A stretch of DNA of 64,000 nt from Delphinapterus leucas (GCF_002288925.2 NW_022098062.1:6498308-6562307), one strand, 5' to 3'. Positions 35,460-60,632 are shown, counted from the first letter of the stretch. Notes: generated by a model from the letters alone, not told the origin. Numbers and translations are program-made.

Positions 35460-35472
35460 TGAATTAATTTCT

Positions 35473-38400
35473 GAGAGACCTCGTGAATGGGAATCATAAA
35501 GAATCACTCTGGGTATTTTTCCACTGGGCATGAGCCCAGGGACCATCATGGGGTCAGGGCTGATGGAAGTGGGGCTCCCTGAAATGTGGCCAGTGCTTCA
35601 GAGGAGAGAGGGTGCTCAGAAGAGACCATCTCCTTCTGGCATCTTACCTCTGTCTCATTTGATGGACCAGAATAAATTTCAGCTCCCATGGAGACCAGAC
35701 AAGAGAAGCCCTCCCTGCTCTGGGATGCTTACTTTATAGGACCCTGTCCTGTAGGGCTAAGACCAGGGTGAGGCAGGAGCCAGCTGGCCCTATGGGATGC
35801 TGAGAGCCATGCCTCACTTGCCTCATCCTGTCCTGGCCCTTCTTGACCAGACTCTCCCTGAGGGGAGAAGCTCACAGGGCTGAGCTAATATGCCCACCCA
35901 GAGCCCGTGTGCCCCTTTCTAGACCCTGGGATTCAAGTGGCCCTGAGACTGCACAGGGCTCTGTCCCTGAGGGCAGACCCCACTGGTGGGCACCCCCCTC
36001 AAAGCAGGATTAGTGCCCCACGTGGTTCCCACAAGACCCTGGGTAGGACCAGCTCTCCCGACACCACCATGCTCCGGGACAGAATCCAAAGACTCAAGGA
36101 TTCTAAATTCACATCTGGCCTTTCACATCCTTAAGAAGGTATATTTGTCATGGCAAGACACTTTTCAAAGTCATTTGCCGCCTGTGTCCATTACCAGGGC
36201 CATGAGTGACAGCTGAGCCCAGCCTGAGGCCCTTTCTTTCGGGGTCCCCACTGGCAGCACTGCCTGTCAGGCCCAGCACGTTATGTGCCCCTGGGGTTAA
36301 AGATTCAAGGACCCAAGCTACCTGCTATTGGCTCCTGCAGGGGGTAGGCTGGAGGGGGGGAGGGCACTCCGGACCCCGGTAGTTACAGAGTTGGCCTAAG
36401 TAGACCCCTCCCAGCCTCACCTTCACTTGCACCCCACAGTCTTTGCAAAAAGACTGACAAGGGTCTGACTTTGTCCGAGCCCCAGCAGCATCCCCACCTG
36501 CTCCCGCCTCTCCTCCCCCGGATCCGCTGTACAAATACAGGGCTACTGCCAAGCTGTGGGAACAGTAAATCTTCCTCACTTTTTTATTCATGCCCTCGCG
36601 TCTGCAGACAGTGCCGAGGAAAAACAAACCCCACCAAATCCCCGCGGGCTCTAGCAGTCTGGCAGCCTCTTCTTTGCTCCTCTCTGATCCCCTCCAGGAG
36701 GCAGAGGCCAGGAGAAGAGACCGACCCAGCTCTGATGCGGGTGGCAGCTCCCCCCACCCCATCCCCTCCTCCTGAGAGAGCTCAGCGAGCACCTATCACA
36801 TGCTAAGCCCTGTACCACGCTCTGGAGACCAGAAAGCAGTGAGACCTGGGGAAACTGGGCAGTCAGTATTCCTGGCTTCCAGGAGCAGCTTGCTCAAAAC
36901 ATTTGGCAAGATGAGTTGCGGCTGCCCTGGGTGCCGTCTGAGGAGTCACCGAGGGGAAGGATGGGCAGCCAGGTCAGCTGTGGCCCCTGTGGAAGGAGGG
37001 ACTCTCACTCCAACAGCCTCTGGACCAAGGCAGCATCTCTGCAAAAGAGTCCAGATCTTGAGAATTCCTGGGAGCCTCTCCTCCTGCAACTCTGGGCCAC
37101 CAGGGAAAGCTGCTTTTAAGCTCAATCAGACCAAAAGGGGACTGGAGGAGGCCAAGGGGAGCTGGATTTTGCCTTTTATACAGAAGAGAGGCAATGGACT
37201 TAGCATGACCCACTGTCTCAGTTTGCCCAGGACTGCAGGGCTTCTGGGGACACGGGACTTCTGGTGTTACAACTGGGACAGTCCTGGGCAATCTGGGAAG
37301 GTGGGGTTCCCCTAACTGAGGGGCCATGGGAAAGGCTCCACCCTCTGTGAGCCTGACACATGGCTCGGGACAGAGGACAGCTTGGACCCAAGCTGCCTGG
37401 TAATGGTTCTGCGGGCGGAAAACTTTCTTCACTACTGGGCCACATGCAGGAGGAAAGGCTGGAGAGCAGGGGGTCCTGTGGGCAGCTCAGGAGCTGTCAA
37501 GGGAAAGTAGGCAGAAGAAAAGTGTCTGCGGACTTCAGGGCAGGGAGGAAATTCCCTCACTGTCTCTATGGAGCTGGCAACCATGGGGCCCCACCCAAAG
37601 CCTGGAGTGTTGGGAAGTGAGCTGGGGAGCCCCTGAGAAAACCTGTCCTTGAACCCTTCGCCAGTGTACATGGGACATGGGGAAAGATGGCTTTAAAATC
37701 TTCTGCCTGGTGCCTCATCCTCCCAGGACACAGAGGGCAGTCAGAGCGCTGTCCTGGAGAGGGCCTGACACAGCAGAGCAAGCTTGTTCCTTTAGATCTG
37801 TCCCAGGGAACAAGCTCTTCTCCATGGGTGTCCTGACTGGGTGTTGGGGTTGCAGATAGATGTCTCCAGAGGCAGCAGAGGTTTGTGTTAAAGGCGGCCT
37901 GAAAAGGCAGATCCCGCGGAGACGCCCTCACCCAGACCCCTTATTTGATAGATGGGAGACCAAACTCCAAGAAGGCTGAGTCACTAGCTCAGGGCAGCAC
38001 ACTCTCCAGTGGTTAAAGACCCAGACGGGACTGTCCACCATCAGATGCCACAGCCAGAGATTCCTTGGAAGGGAGGATGCACAGAAGATAAGCCCAGGCC
38101 TGTGAAAGCCCCCGCCTTCCTGTCACATTAGTGACAGATCACGCCTTCTGGAGCCAGGACTCCTCTCTCCATTCTGTTGAGTCCCCAGCGTGGTCCACCC
38201 CAGCACCAAGCCCAGGAGAAAACCCGCCAGCAGACTTCCCTGCACTGCTCGGCCCTGGGGCTCCGGGGGCACAGGAAGTCTGCAGAGGTTGCCTGCAGGC
38301 TCCGCCCCTCCTTTTCCTGACCTCAGAATGTGTAAGAAAGACCAGCTTCACCTCTCAGTAGGAAGCTGCTCCCTACCTACGATAAGGAGCCTTCCTAGAG

Positions 38401-39120
38401 GTGGAGGTATTTAAGACACGGTTTAAAGGGCCATTAAGCATACTGGGCTCCAATGAGTTTAGCAGGAAGCAGAGCCCCAGTGACGCAAACACAAAGATAC
38501 ATTCTGGTGTGTCTACGTAGGGAGGTGGGGAGGGATCCAGACCCAGGATGACGAGGGAGGCGAAAGAGTGGGAGCAGGTGTAGGTGGGTTCTCTTTTGAG
38601 CAATGAGGAGGGTCCTAAGTACATGGCCAGGAGAGGGCAGAGAAGGAAGAAGAGAGAAAAACAGTGGGGAGACTCAGGAAGACCATCTCCTGACAGCTGC
38701 TGTACCACCCTCTAGCATTTACAGTTTCGTCCTATTGTGGGTGAACCCAACACTTCCAAAAATAAAATGCAGGAAACAGCCCGAGAAATGTTTCCGAGGA
38801 ATGACAGGGCTGCCCCCTCGTTCACAGCAACTCTCCTAGGAGAAGCAGGACTCCACGGAAAGTCTAACAAGGAGAGAGAGCCTGCACCCCGCTGTACCCT
38901 CCAGACCCCCAAAGCACAGAGAAGGAGTAGATGAGAGAAGGGCTCTACCCTGGGCCTGGCAGCCAGGAGCCACCTTCCTGGGAAGTCTCAGGAGGCTGGC
39001 AAGCTCTGCCCAGGCAAGTGGGATGCTGAATCCCTGGGGAGAGAGACAGGTTTCCTGCACACAGAAATGCCCTGACTTAGTCAACAAGAGGCCCTTGGCG
39101 CTCCCTTAGCAATTACTGCC
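35473..39120. other. Long unique intergenic stretch
   Basis: No recognised repeat and no gene over about 3.6 kb. Several 400-570-bp open frames on both strands (36325-36792, 36800-37315, 36974-37432) overlap one another and have no domain, so they are treated as chance frames in GC-rich DNA. Confidence 0.5.
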
Positions 39121-39360
39121 GCACCACTCAGCCTCGTGCCTGGCTGGCCGCTAATAATTTATTGCAAATACGTCTCATGGCTCCAATAAGGCAGCCGCTT
39201 CTCTGCCTCTGAATTCCCTGCAGAGCGTCACACAGCTGGGCACCCAGCTGGTCCTCATTAAAATCCTTCCGGACCTGAATCTTGTCACTCTTCCTTGCTC
39301 CCATCTCCAGCCCTGCCCTCCAGCAGCCGGCCCAGGGCACCCACTTTTCCTCACTTTCCT
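39121..39360. promoter_or_regulatory. Possible conserved non-coding element
   Basis: Repeat-free, with homeobox-like A/T words (CTAATAATTTATTGCAAATA) beside GC-balanced sequence. Composition only; conservation not tested. Confidence 0.25.
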
Positions 39361-39744
39361 AAGGGCTGGATTGGCAGTTGCCAATACAGGAAGGGCAGGT
39401 GAGAGCCTCTGAGTCTGTAGATCTGACTGGTAGCCTGGTGAAAGATACCAGGACCTTCTATAGGTAAACAGGGAATCGTTATTAGCAAATTCTCTAATTA
39501 GGATTCTTTTTATCTATCGTCCTCCTGTGGAAAATACTCATTTGTAACATTTTAAGTCAGACCATGCAGAACTGGAAATCTGTAAGAACATTGCCCAGGA
39601 AGGGTCTCTGGCAGGAGCCACTTCCCAGGTTTTGGTTAACACCTATAAAAAAGAGGGATAGCAATGCATTACTGTAGGCAGGTGACTAAACCAACCTCCC
39701 CATTCTATACTTCTGTGTAATACTGGACCATCTCGTTCATCCGT

Positions 39745-39975
39745 GTGCAAAACAAGGATGTGAATTTGGCGTGAAAAGGCTCGAAGTTCCCATCCTGGCT
39801 TTGGCGCTTCTTAGCGGGCTGGTCCTGGGGAAGTCACTTCATCTTTCTGAATGAATTTTCTCACCTGTGAAATGCGCGCAATAATAATATCTTCACCACA
39901 TAGATGGTGTGAGATCTAAATGGGATACCACGTGTGAGCAGGATTGATAAACCGTAAAATAGTATCCAAGTGTTA
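39745..39975 (+). repeat. MIR SINE
   Basis: GGGGAAGTCACTTCATCTTT, TTTTCTCACCTGTGAAATGC, AATAATAATATCTTC. Confidence 0.75.
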
Positions 39976-40319
39976 CTGGTTATTAACAGATCACAATGAC
40001 TGTGGTAAATAAAAACCTCCCTTTAAATAAGCAAACGCCTATGGGCAACAACAGAAACACAAAAAAGATCATCGCTGATGGATTTGCTGGTACCTCTTCC
40101 CTGCCCAGAGAGATCGGCAGCCCTGAAAGCGCCTCTTGAAGTGGGGACCCACCAGAGTCGGGTAGTAAATGCTGATCTCGGGATGGAGGCTGGAGGTCGG
40201 GGCTCTCAGAACACAGGGTCAGACTACCCACCACCTGCCAGGGCCTCACCCACGTTGCTTCTGCAGTTGGGCAGCAGACTCCCAGCAGCCACTTCCCCAG
40301 CTGTTTTTAAATGACAGTA

Positions 40320-40545
40320 AATTGTGGCCCTTTTTTTTCTAAAGCACTTCTTTGCAAAGGAAGCAGACCCTCCAGGAATGAATATTCATTCGTACTACCC
40401 CTCAAAAAAATGCTGATAAACTCACAAAAAAGTTGTGTTATTGCTAAACGCTAATTGCATTTCCTTGGGTAAGCACCATAAAAAATTCATTGCGGTTTTT
40501 AGAAATAAGATACCAATTGCATTTTAATTGCTAGAGAGGAGAGAG
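40320..40545. promoter_or_regulatory. Possible neural enhancer-like non-coding element with palindrome
   Basis: Repeat-free, dense in homeodomain/POU-type words: CTAATTGCATTTCC, CCAATTGCATTTTAATTG, and the perfect 16-bp palindrome GAATGAATATTCATTC at 40376-40391, whose core ATGAATATTCAT resembles dimeric POU sites. It lies about 1 kb beyond the TMPRSS5 3' end. Activity is inference. Confidence 0.35.
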
Positions 40546-41530
40546 TGGGGGAGAAGCTTAACCAGGAAAATGCTAACTGGGTAGAAACTCAGAAAGACAT
40601 CTCCCGAGCCAGAAGGCCCAGTCCTGAAACAAGAGCTGAGGAGAGATGGGTCTCATGGGGAAGCCAGACCCTCCTGGAGGGAGCACTGATTCAGTGGCAC
40701 TCAGACTTGCAGCATCAGAGCACCTGGAAGGCTGGGGCTTTCTGTTGTCAATCATAACATGTAGATTTAACAAATGTACAGAATTATATGAGCAGAAGTC
40801 TGTTCCAGAGTTTTAAGAAACATGTATGGGAGGAAAGTTGTAATTCTACTACCCCTTAATGTGGGTGTGAGAGAAAGAGAGAGAAGGGGGGTGGGGGGAG
40901 GACGGGGCCGAGGCCATACATCATTTCACTTTAATACCGGAAGTCCTGGACCAGCTCACAGAACTGTCATTTAAACCCTACGCCCTATTCCAACACCAAG
41001 CAGAGTGCGCCCCCGCCCCAGCAGGGCCAGTCAGAGCCAAGTGAGAGCAGGAAGTAGGTGAGATCGACAGAAGAGTGGGGCGGATCCTGACTCCATGGGC
41101 TTCACCTGGGCCGGTCCAGCCTTGACCCCATCTGCCCAGGAGCTTCCCAACCTGGGTCTGTAGGGAGGCATCTCCCCGCCTGAGATCACAGGGAGAAGGC
41201 AGGCCCAGGGCATCCCTGAGCATCCTCCCAAAAGATGCGCACAGGGGCTGGGGGGCTGGGAGGGGGCAGAAGGGCAGGCTCCCGACTGCCGCCAGCACCC
41301 TCCTCCTCTCCAGCTGCTCCCTCCCCACCTCCTGGCTCCCCGACCTTCCCAACACAACCCCAGCTTCTCTCCTGTCATTGAGGCTCTCTGGTGAGATAGA
41401 GGGGCTGGAAATCAGGGCTGGAGTGGAGAGGCCCTGTGGCCTGGAGGCTGGCCAGTGGGTGGTGACTGTCTCTTGTGCAGTGATAAGAGATCCACACCTT
41501 CTGCATCCGGGGCTGCAGCTTCTCCTCCAT
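40546..41530. other. TMPRSS5 3' flank / probable 3'UTR
   Basis: No repeat recognised; 40869-40900 is a GA-rich run. The part above about 40910 is likely 3'UTR. The 194-codon minus frame at 40978-41562 runs through it and would be used only if the upstream acceptor of exon 13 were chosen. Confidence 0.45.
40930..40935 (-). promoter_or_regulatory. Possible TMPRSS5 polyadenylation signal (ATTAAA)
   Basis: The minus strand reads ATTAAA here, about 600 bp after the predicted stop, a plausible 3'UTR length. No stronger AATAAA was noticed nearer the stop. Position is the only support. Confidence 0.3.
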
Positions 41531-53900
<12,370 letters not shown>

Positions 53901-54048
53901 ATGGGTCCGTGGCACCAATGCAAAACCTCAAGGTCTGCTAGGTAACGTTCTGCTCCTGTTCTTGGATCAGCATTGATTAAATAGCCTGGCCAGCTTGGTT
54001 AGAAGATGAGGGCTCCCTAGTTCACACATGGCTTCTCCCTTCACCGTC

Positions 54049-54050
<2 letters not shown>

Positions 54051-54092
<42 letters not shown>
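54051..54092. repeat. (CA)n microsatellite
   Basis: About 21 CA units within the presumed TMPRSS5 promoter region. Confidence 0.95.
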
Positions 54093-54093
<1 letters not shown>

Positions 54094-54255
54094 AGAAAGA
54101 CAATGAACTCTGCTCAGAAACCATGAATAGATCCCTTGTCACAGGAAAGGGAGTCAAGGGCTAGCCTGGGCTGGGCAGCCCTAGCCCCTCCCGTCAGCTA
54201 ACTGGAAGCTTAGAAGCAGAGAAAAAGGTTAGGAGGAGGAGGGGAAGCCAGCTAC

Positions 54256-54270
54256 TGTTGCTTAGCAACA
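54256..54270. promoter_or_regulatory. RFX-type X-box palindrome upstream of TMPRSS5
   Basis: TGTTGC-TTA-GCAACA, two perfect 6-bp arms around a 3-bp spacer, matching the RFX X-box idea of GTTGC/GCAAC half-sites. It lies about 360 bp upstream of the candidate first exon. RFX factors drive genes in ciliated and neural cells, in keeping with TMPRSS5 expression. A single motif match; binding is inference. Confidence 0.4.
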
Positions 54271-54744
54271 AGATCCCTTGTGCCAAAAAGTGTGCCCCAT
54301 GCATGCTGGCACAATCCCCCCCACTTCCCGCTGACAGGGCTGTATTCAAGAGACTAATATTAGCATTTGTTCAAATGCTTGAGTCCTCTGGACGATAACT
54401 CAATTCTGTGTGGGTTGGCTTTTCCAGCAGTCTGGGGCTACCATCATGTTGAAATTGGGATGTTGATGAGGGATCTTTGTGACCTGTCTCCTCAGGGCTG
54501 CACCGCTCACTCCAATGCCAGGGAAATGGGGCCTCTCCACCCCACTTCCCTGGGGACCAGTTCCTATAGGAGACCTCAGTGCTATGTTGCTTCAAAGCAC
54601 AAGGTGGCCCAGCTGAGCCCGGGATGGGCTGAACACACCTGGGAGCCATATCTCTTTAGTCAAGGAGGAAGAAGAGGTCCCAAGGAAGGGAAAGACTGGT
54701 GTGGCTCCCCTTCCTCCAAATGCCTCTCATAGATCCCTCAGATG

Positions 54745-54965
54745 AGACAGTTAAGAACAGGGGCTTTAGAGTCAGGCCTTCATCCAACCCCAGTTCTGCC
54801 ACTTCCCTTACTCAGCCTTACCTGTAAAGTTATGATAATATTACCTACCTCATAGGGTTTATGCTGAAATTAAATGAGCTATTGAATATAAAATTCTTAG
54901 CTTTATAGCTAGTATCTAGCACAGACTCTATTCAGTAAATATTAGCTGCTATTATTATTAATGAT
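54745..54965 (+). repeat. MIR SINE
   Basis: GGGGCTTTAGAGTCAGGCCT, CCCCAGTTCTGCCACTTCCC, ATAATATTACCTACCTCATA, TAGCACAGACTC. Confidence 0.85.
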
Positions 54966-55439
54966 TACTGTTGGACCTCACTAACAATGAAGGGACAGAG
55001 GTCAGCTATGAGTCATAGAAGCAGGAGGAGAACATGGTGGCTGGAGCTGAGAAGCTCTTGGCTAAGTGCTGAGGTCTCCTAGGACAATACTCTTCAGCCT
55101 ACAAATCTGTATACTTGCTATGTGTCAGGAACTAGCCTGGGCATGAGGAATAAATAAGTCACAGGCTAGGAGCTTGCAGGCTGGGAGGAGAGACAGGAAC
55201 AGATATAAAGAACTGTTGTTTTTTTATTTTTTTGTAAAAAGTGAAATAACAGAAGCTTGAACACAGAGGTATAGGAGAATAAAGGAATAGCTGACTCCTT
55301 TGCTCAGAGGACCCAGAGAAGCCTTCACAATGGAGGAGACACTTGAGCTCAGTTTTGAGAAATGAGAAGGCAATCACATAGAAGGGCATTTCAAATATAG
55401 TGCAGAGATGTCAGTGAAAATGGGCAAAGTCCCCCCCAA
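54966..55439. repeat. Ancient interspersed repeat and unique sequence
   Basis: 55100-55400 contains TTGCTATGTGTCAGGAACTA and GGAGACACTTGAGCTCAGTT, of the old repeat type seen at 18.6 kb. No gene. Confidence 0.4.
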
Positions 55440-57825
55440 ATTGTCTCTTCCATAGCAATGAGAAAACTGCAAAAAAATTTGTCAGAATTAACTTTTTTAG
55501 AACTCTGGAAATTAACCAAAGGCTTATAACAATATGGAAAGAGTTTATTAGAGAAAAATGACAGACCACAGCTAACGTCATACTCAATGGTGTAAAGCTA
55601 TAAACCTTTCCTTGAAGATAAGGAACAAGGCAAGGATGCCCACTATTGCCACTTTTATTCAACATAATATTGGAAGTCAAGTCAAGTCAAACTGGGCAAG
55701 CAAAAAAATAATTAAAGGCATCCAACTTGGAAAGAAAGAAGTAAAAACTGTCATTATTTGCAGATGACATGATATTATATCTAGAAAGCTCTAAAGATTC
55801 CATCAAAAAGCTGTTAAAATAAATGAATTCAGTAAAGTTTCAGGATACAAAATCAATAAACAAAAATCTGTTGTGTTTCCATAGACTAATAGCTATCAGA
55901 AAGAGAAATTAGGAAAATGATCCCATTTACAGTTGCATCAAAAAGAATAAAATGCCTAGGAATAAATTTAACCAAGGAGGTGAAAGACCTGTACACTGAA
56001 AACCATAAGACATTGATACAAGAAATTGTGGAAGACACAAATAAATGGAAAGATATTTTGTGCTTCTGGATAGGAAGAATTAACATTGTTAAAATGTCCA
56101 TACTACCCAAAGCAATCTACAAAGTCAACACAATCCCTATCAAAATTCCAATGGTATTTTTCACAGAAATAGAACAAACAATCCTAAAATTTCTACAGAA
56201 CTACAGAAGACTCTAAAATAGTCAAAGCAATCTTCAGAAAGAAGAACGAAACTGGATTTCAAACTATATTACAAAGCTATAGTAATCAAAACAGTATAGC
56301 ACTGGCATAAAAACAGACACATAGATCAGTGGAACGGAATAGAGGGTCCAGCAATAAACCCATGGTCGATTCATTTGTGACAAAGGAGGCAAGAATATAC
56401 AATGAGGAAGGGTAGTCTCTTCAATAAATAGTGTTGGGAAAACTGAACAGCTACATGTAAAAGAATGAAACCAGACCCTTATCTTACACCATACAGGAAA
56501 ATCAACTCAAAATTTACTATAGACTTATATTTAAGACCTGATACTGTAAAACTCCTAGAAGAAAACACAGGGAGTGAGCTCCTTGACACTGGTCTTGGCA
56601 ATGATTTTTTGGATTTGACACCAGAAGTAAAGGCAACAAAAGCAAAAATAAACAAGTGGGACTACATAAAATTAAAAGGCTCTGCACAGCAAAAGAAACC
56701 ATCAATAAAATGAAAAGGCAACATGTAGAATGGGAGAAAAATTTGCAAATCATATATTTAATAGGAGGTTAATGTGCAAAATATACAAGAACTCATATAA
56801 CTCAATGGCCAAGAAAAAAAAAATCCAATTTTAAAGTGGGAAGAGGATCTGAATAGGCATTTTTCCAAAGAAGACATATAGATTGCCAACAGGTACATGA
56901 AAAGGTGTTCCACATCACTAATCATCAGGGAAATACAAATCAAAACCACAATAAGATATCACCTCACACCTGTCAGAATGGCAGGCATCAAAAAGACAAG
57001 AGATAACAAGTGTTGGCAAGGATGGGGAGAAAATGGAACACTTGTGCACTGTTGGCAGAAATGCAAATTGGTGCAGCCACTATGGAAAACGGTATGGAGG
57101 TTTCTCAAAAAATTGAAAATAGAACTACCGTGTGATCCAGCAGTCCTGATTCTGGGTATATATCCAAAGGAAATGAAAACAGGATATGGAAGAAATGTCT
57201 GCACTCCCATGTTCGTTGCAGCATTAGTCACAGTAGCCAAGATGTGGAGAAACCTGTGTCCATCAATGGATGAAATGGATACTGAAGATGTGGTCTATAT
57301 ATACAATGGAATATTAATCAGCCATGAGAAAGAAGGAAATCCTGACATTTGCAACAACAGGAATGGACCTTGAGGGCATTATGCTAAGTGACATAAGCCA
57401 GAGAGAGAAAGACAAACACTGCGTAGTATCGCTTACATGTGGGATCTGAATAAAAAGTCAAACTCACAGAAACAGTAGAAAAGTGATTCCAGTCTGGGGG
57501 TGGGAGAAATAGGGAGAGTTTAGTAAAAGTGTACAAAATTTTTGTTATACAATGAATAAGGTCTGAGCATCTTATTCCTCTTATAATTAATGTAAGTTAT
57601 AACATGGATGACTATAGCTTATAACGATGTAATATATAACTGAAATTGGCTGAGACAATAGAACTTAAATGTTCTCACCAAAAATGAAAAGGTAAATATA
57701 TGAGGTGATAGATGTATTAATGAACTAGATGGAAGATACAGATAGCAAATCATGAGGTACACTTTAAATATCTTACAATTTTATTGGACAATTATACCTT
57801 GATAAGACATTTTTTAAAAGAGTGA
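55440..57825 (+). mobile_element. 5'-truncated L1, older family
   Basis: Plus-strand ORF2 fragments in shifted frames: [20 protein letters not shown] (55917-56216), IDLYLRPDTVKLLEENTGSE (56465-56713) and [20 protein letters not shown] (56897-57373), then a 3'UTR to about 57825. RT motif region (ADDMILYLESSKD-like) near 55760 is broken. More diverged than the 28.8-kb copy. Confidence 0.9.
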
Positions 57826-58427
57826 TTCTAGATTAAACTGAGGTTAGCCTCTTCCTGGCTGTTGTTTCTGCCTGGCTGTCCAAGAAGTCTCTCTTCTTTA
57901 TCTCTCTGCTACTCCTCGCATCCAAAATGAGCCATTCTGGGCTGCCCTGGCCATTTCCCTGGTTTGGACAGAATATCCACCTCTAGAGTGAGGTAGCAGG
58001 AGCCTAGGGTTCGAAATTTAAGGAGGCACTCACTAGCAAATGGGCTGTCAGCCCTTGATTACCTTAAGAGTGATGCCTTCTTAAATCATGTGCCCTAGGG
58101 TGCCTTATCGGAAACCAGCTGAATCAGAACCCCTCTGTGTTCTTCCCCTGGTAATTCAGATGCAGTCTCACCTTAGTCCTGTCCCTGCTCCCTGGCCTCC
58201 TCCCCACTGATACTCCCTGACTCCCCAGTACTGCCTCTACGGATGAGCCTCGACTCTTGAGACCCTTGCTTTCTCTCCTTCTTCAGCCACTACTCTCAAA
58301 AACAGCAACGGCCATTTGCAACTGCCCTTCAGCTGTGCTCTGACACCTCCAGACAGATAACACTGTGATCTTTCTCCTCCACCCAAATGGAAAGACCCAC
58401 GTGCAAGTTATACAGAATTCTCAGACG
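57826..58427. other. Unique intergenic sequence
   Basis: No gene or repeat recognised. Confidence 0.5.
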
Positions 58428-58440
58428 TATAAAATTCTTT

Positions 58441-60619
58441 TTTTCTTTAACATCTTTATTGGAGTATAATTGCTTTACAATGGTGTGTTAGTTTCTGCTT
58501 TATAACAAAGTGAATCAGTTATACATATACATATGTTCCCATATCTCTTGCATCTCCCTCCCTCCCACCCTCCCTATCCCACCCCTCTAGGTGGTCACAA
58601 AGCACCGAGCTGATCTCCCTGTGCTATGCGGCTGCTTCCCACTAGCTATCTATTTTACATTTGGTAGTGTATATATGTCCATGCCACTCTCTTACTTTGT
58701 CACAGCTTATCCTTTCCCCTCCCCATATCCTCAAGTCCCTTCTCTAGTAGTTCTGTGTCTTTATTCCCGTCTTACCCCTAGGTTCTTCATGACCTTTTTT
58801 TTTTTTCTTAGATTCCATATATATGTGTTAGTATACGGTATTTGTTTTTCTCTTTCTGACTTGCTTCACTCTGTATGACAGACTCTAGGTCCATCCACCT
58901 CACTACAAATATCTCAATTTCGTTTCTTTTTATGGCTGAGTAATATTCCATTATATATATGTGCCACATCTTCTTTATCCATTCATCTGATGATGGACAC
59001 TTAGGTTGCTTCCATGTCCTGGCTATTGTAAATAGAGCTGCAATGAACATTTTGGTAAATGACTCTTTTTGAATTATGGTTTTCTCAAGGTATATGCCCA
59101 GTAGTGGGATTGCTGGGTCGTATGGTAGTTCTATTTTTAGTTTTTTAAGGAACCTCCATACTGTTCTCCATAGTGGCTGTATCAATTTACATTCCCACCA
59201 ACAGTGCAAGAGGGTTCCCTTTTCTCCACACGCTCGACAGCATTTATTGTTTCTAGATTTTTTGATGATGGCCATTCTGATTGGTGTGAGGTGATACCTC
59301 ATTGTAGTTTTGATCTGCATTTCTCTAATGATTAATGATGCTGAGCATTTTTCATGTGTTTCTTGTCAATCTGTATATCTTCTTTGGAGAAATGCCTATT
59401 TAGGTCTTCTGCCCATTTTTGGATTGGGTTTTCTGTTTCTTTGTTATTGAGCTGCATGAGCTGCTTGTAAATCTTGGAGATTAATCCTTTGTCAGTTGCT
59501 TCATTTGAAAATATTTTCTCCCATTCTGAGGGTTGTCTTTTGGTCTTGTTTATGGTTTCCTTTGCTGTGCAAAAGCTTTTAAGTTTCAGTAGGTCCCATT
59601 TGTTTATTTTTGTTTTTATTTCCATTTCTCTAGGAGGTGGGTCAAAAAGGATCTTGCTGTGATTAATGTCATAGAGTGTTCTGCCTATGTTTTCCTCTAA
59701 GAGTTTTATAGTGTCTGGCCTTACATTTAGGTCTTTAATCCATTTTGAGTTTATTTTTGTGTATGGTGTTAGGGAGTGTTCTAATTTCATACTTTTACAT
59801 GTAGTTGTCCAGTTTTCCCAGCACCACTTATTGAAGAGGCTGTCTTTTCTCCACTGTATATTCTTGCCTCCTTTATCAAAGATAAGGTGACCCTATGTGT
59901 ATGGGTTTATCTCTGGGCTTTCTACCCTGTTCCATTGATCTATCTTTCTGTTTTTGTGCCAGTACCCTACTGTCTTGATTACTGTAGCTTTGTATTATAG
60001 TCTGAAGTCAGGGAGCCTGATTCCTCCAGCTCCATTTTTCGTTCTCAAGATTGCTTTGGCTATTTGGGGTCTTTTGTGTTTCCATACAAATTATGAAATG
60101 TTTTGTTCTAGTTCTGTGAAAAATGCCAGTGGTAATTTGATAGGGGTTGCATTGCCCACTCTCACCACTATTATTCAACATAGTTTTGGAAGTTTTAGCC
60201 ACAGCAACCAGAGAAGAAAAAGAAATAAAAGGAATCCAAATCGGAAAAGAAGAAGTAAAGCTGTAACTGTTTGCAGATGACATGATACTCTACATAGAGA
60301 ATCCTAAAGATGCCACCAGAAAACTACTAGAGCTAATCAATGAATGCGGTAAAGTTGCAGGATACAAAATTAATGCACAGAAATCTCTGGCATTCCTATG
60401 CACTAATGATGAAAAATCTGAAAGTGAAATTAAGAAAACACTCCCATTTACCATTGCAACAAAAAGAATAAAATATCTAGGAATAAACCTACCTAAGGAG
60501 ACAAAAGACCTATATGCAGAAAATTATGACACTGATGAAAGAAATTAAAGATGATACAAACAGATGGAGAGATATACCATGTTCTTGGATTGGAAGAATC
60601 AACATTGTGAAAATGACTC
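58441..60619 (-). mobile_element. L1 with inverted 5' part (twin priming)
   Basis: 58441-60150 is the minus-strand 3' end and ORF2 C-terminus ([39 protein letters not shown]); 60151-60619 is the adjoining upstream RT segment in plus orientation ([20 protein letters not shown]). Target duplication TATAAAATTCTTT (58428-58440) and TATAAAGTTCTTT (60620-60632), one mismatch. Same family as the full-length copy. Confidence 0.92.
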
Positions 60620-60632
60620 TATAAAGTTCTTT

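Larger units (their letters stand above)
53901..54360 (-). promoter_or_regulatory. Likely TMPRSS5 5'UTR and proximal promoter region
   Basis: Unique sequence upstream of the candidate start exon, interrupted by a CA microsatellite (54051-54092). It is not a CpG island and has no clear TATA box. The in-frame TGA at 53928-53930 and the X-box at 54256-54270 are the only recognisable signals. The transcription start is not defined. Confidence 0.35.

Noticed and set aside
34743..35467. Long open frames on both strands in GC-rich DNA
   Set aside because: They lie in the L1 5'UTR; low stop frequency comes from composition and they have no domain.
36325..37432. Several overlapping 150-170-codon frames
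   Set aside because: They lie on both strands over each other in GC-rich unique sequence; no domain recognised.
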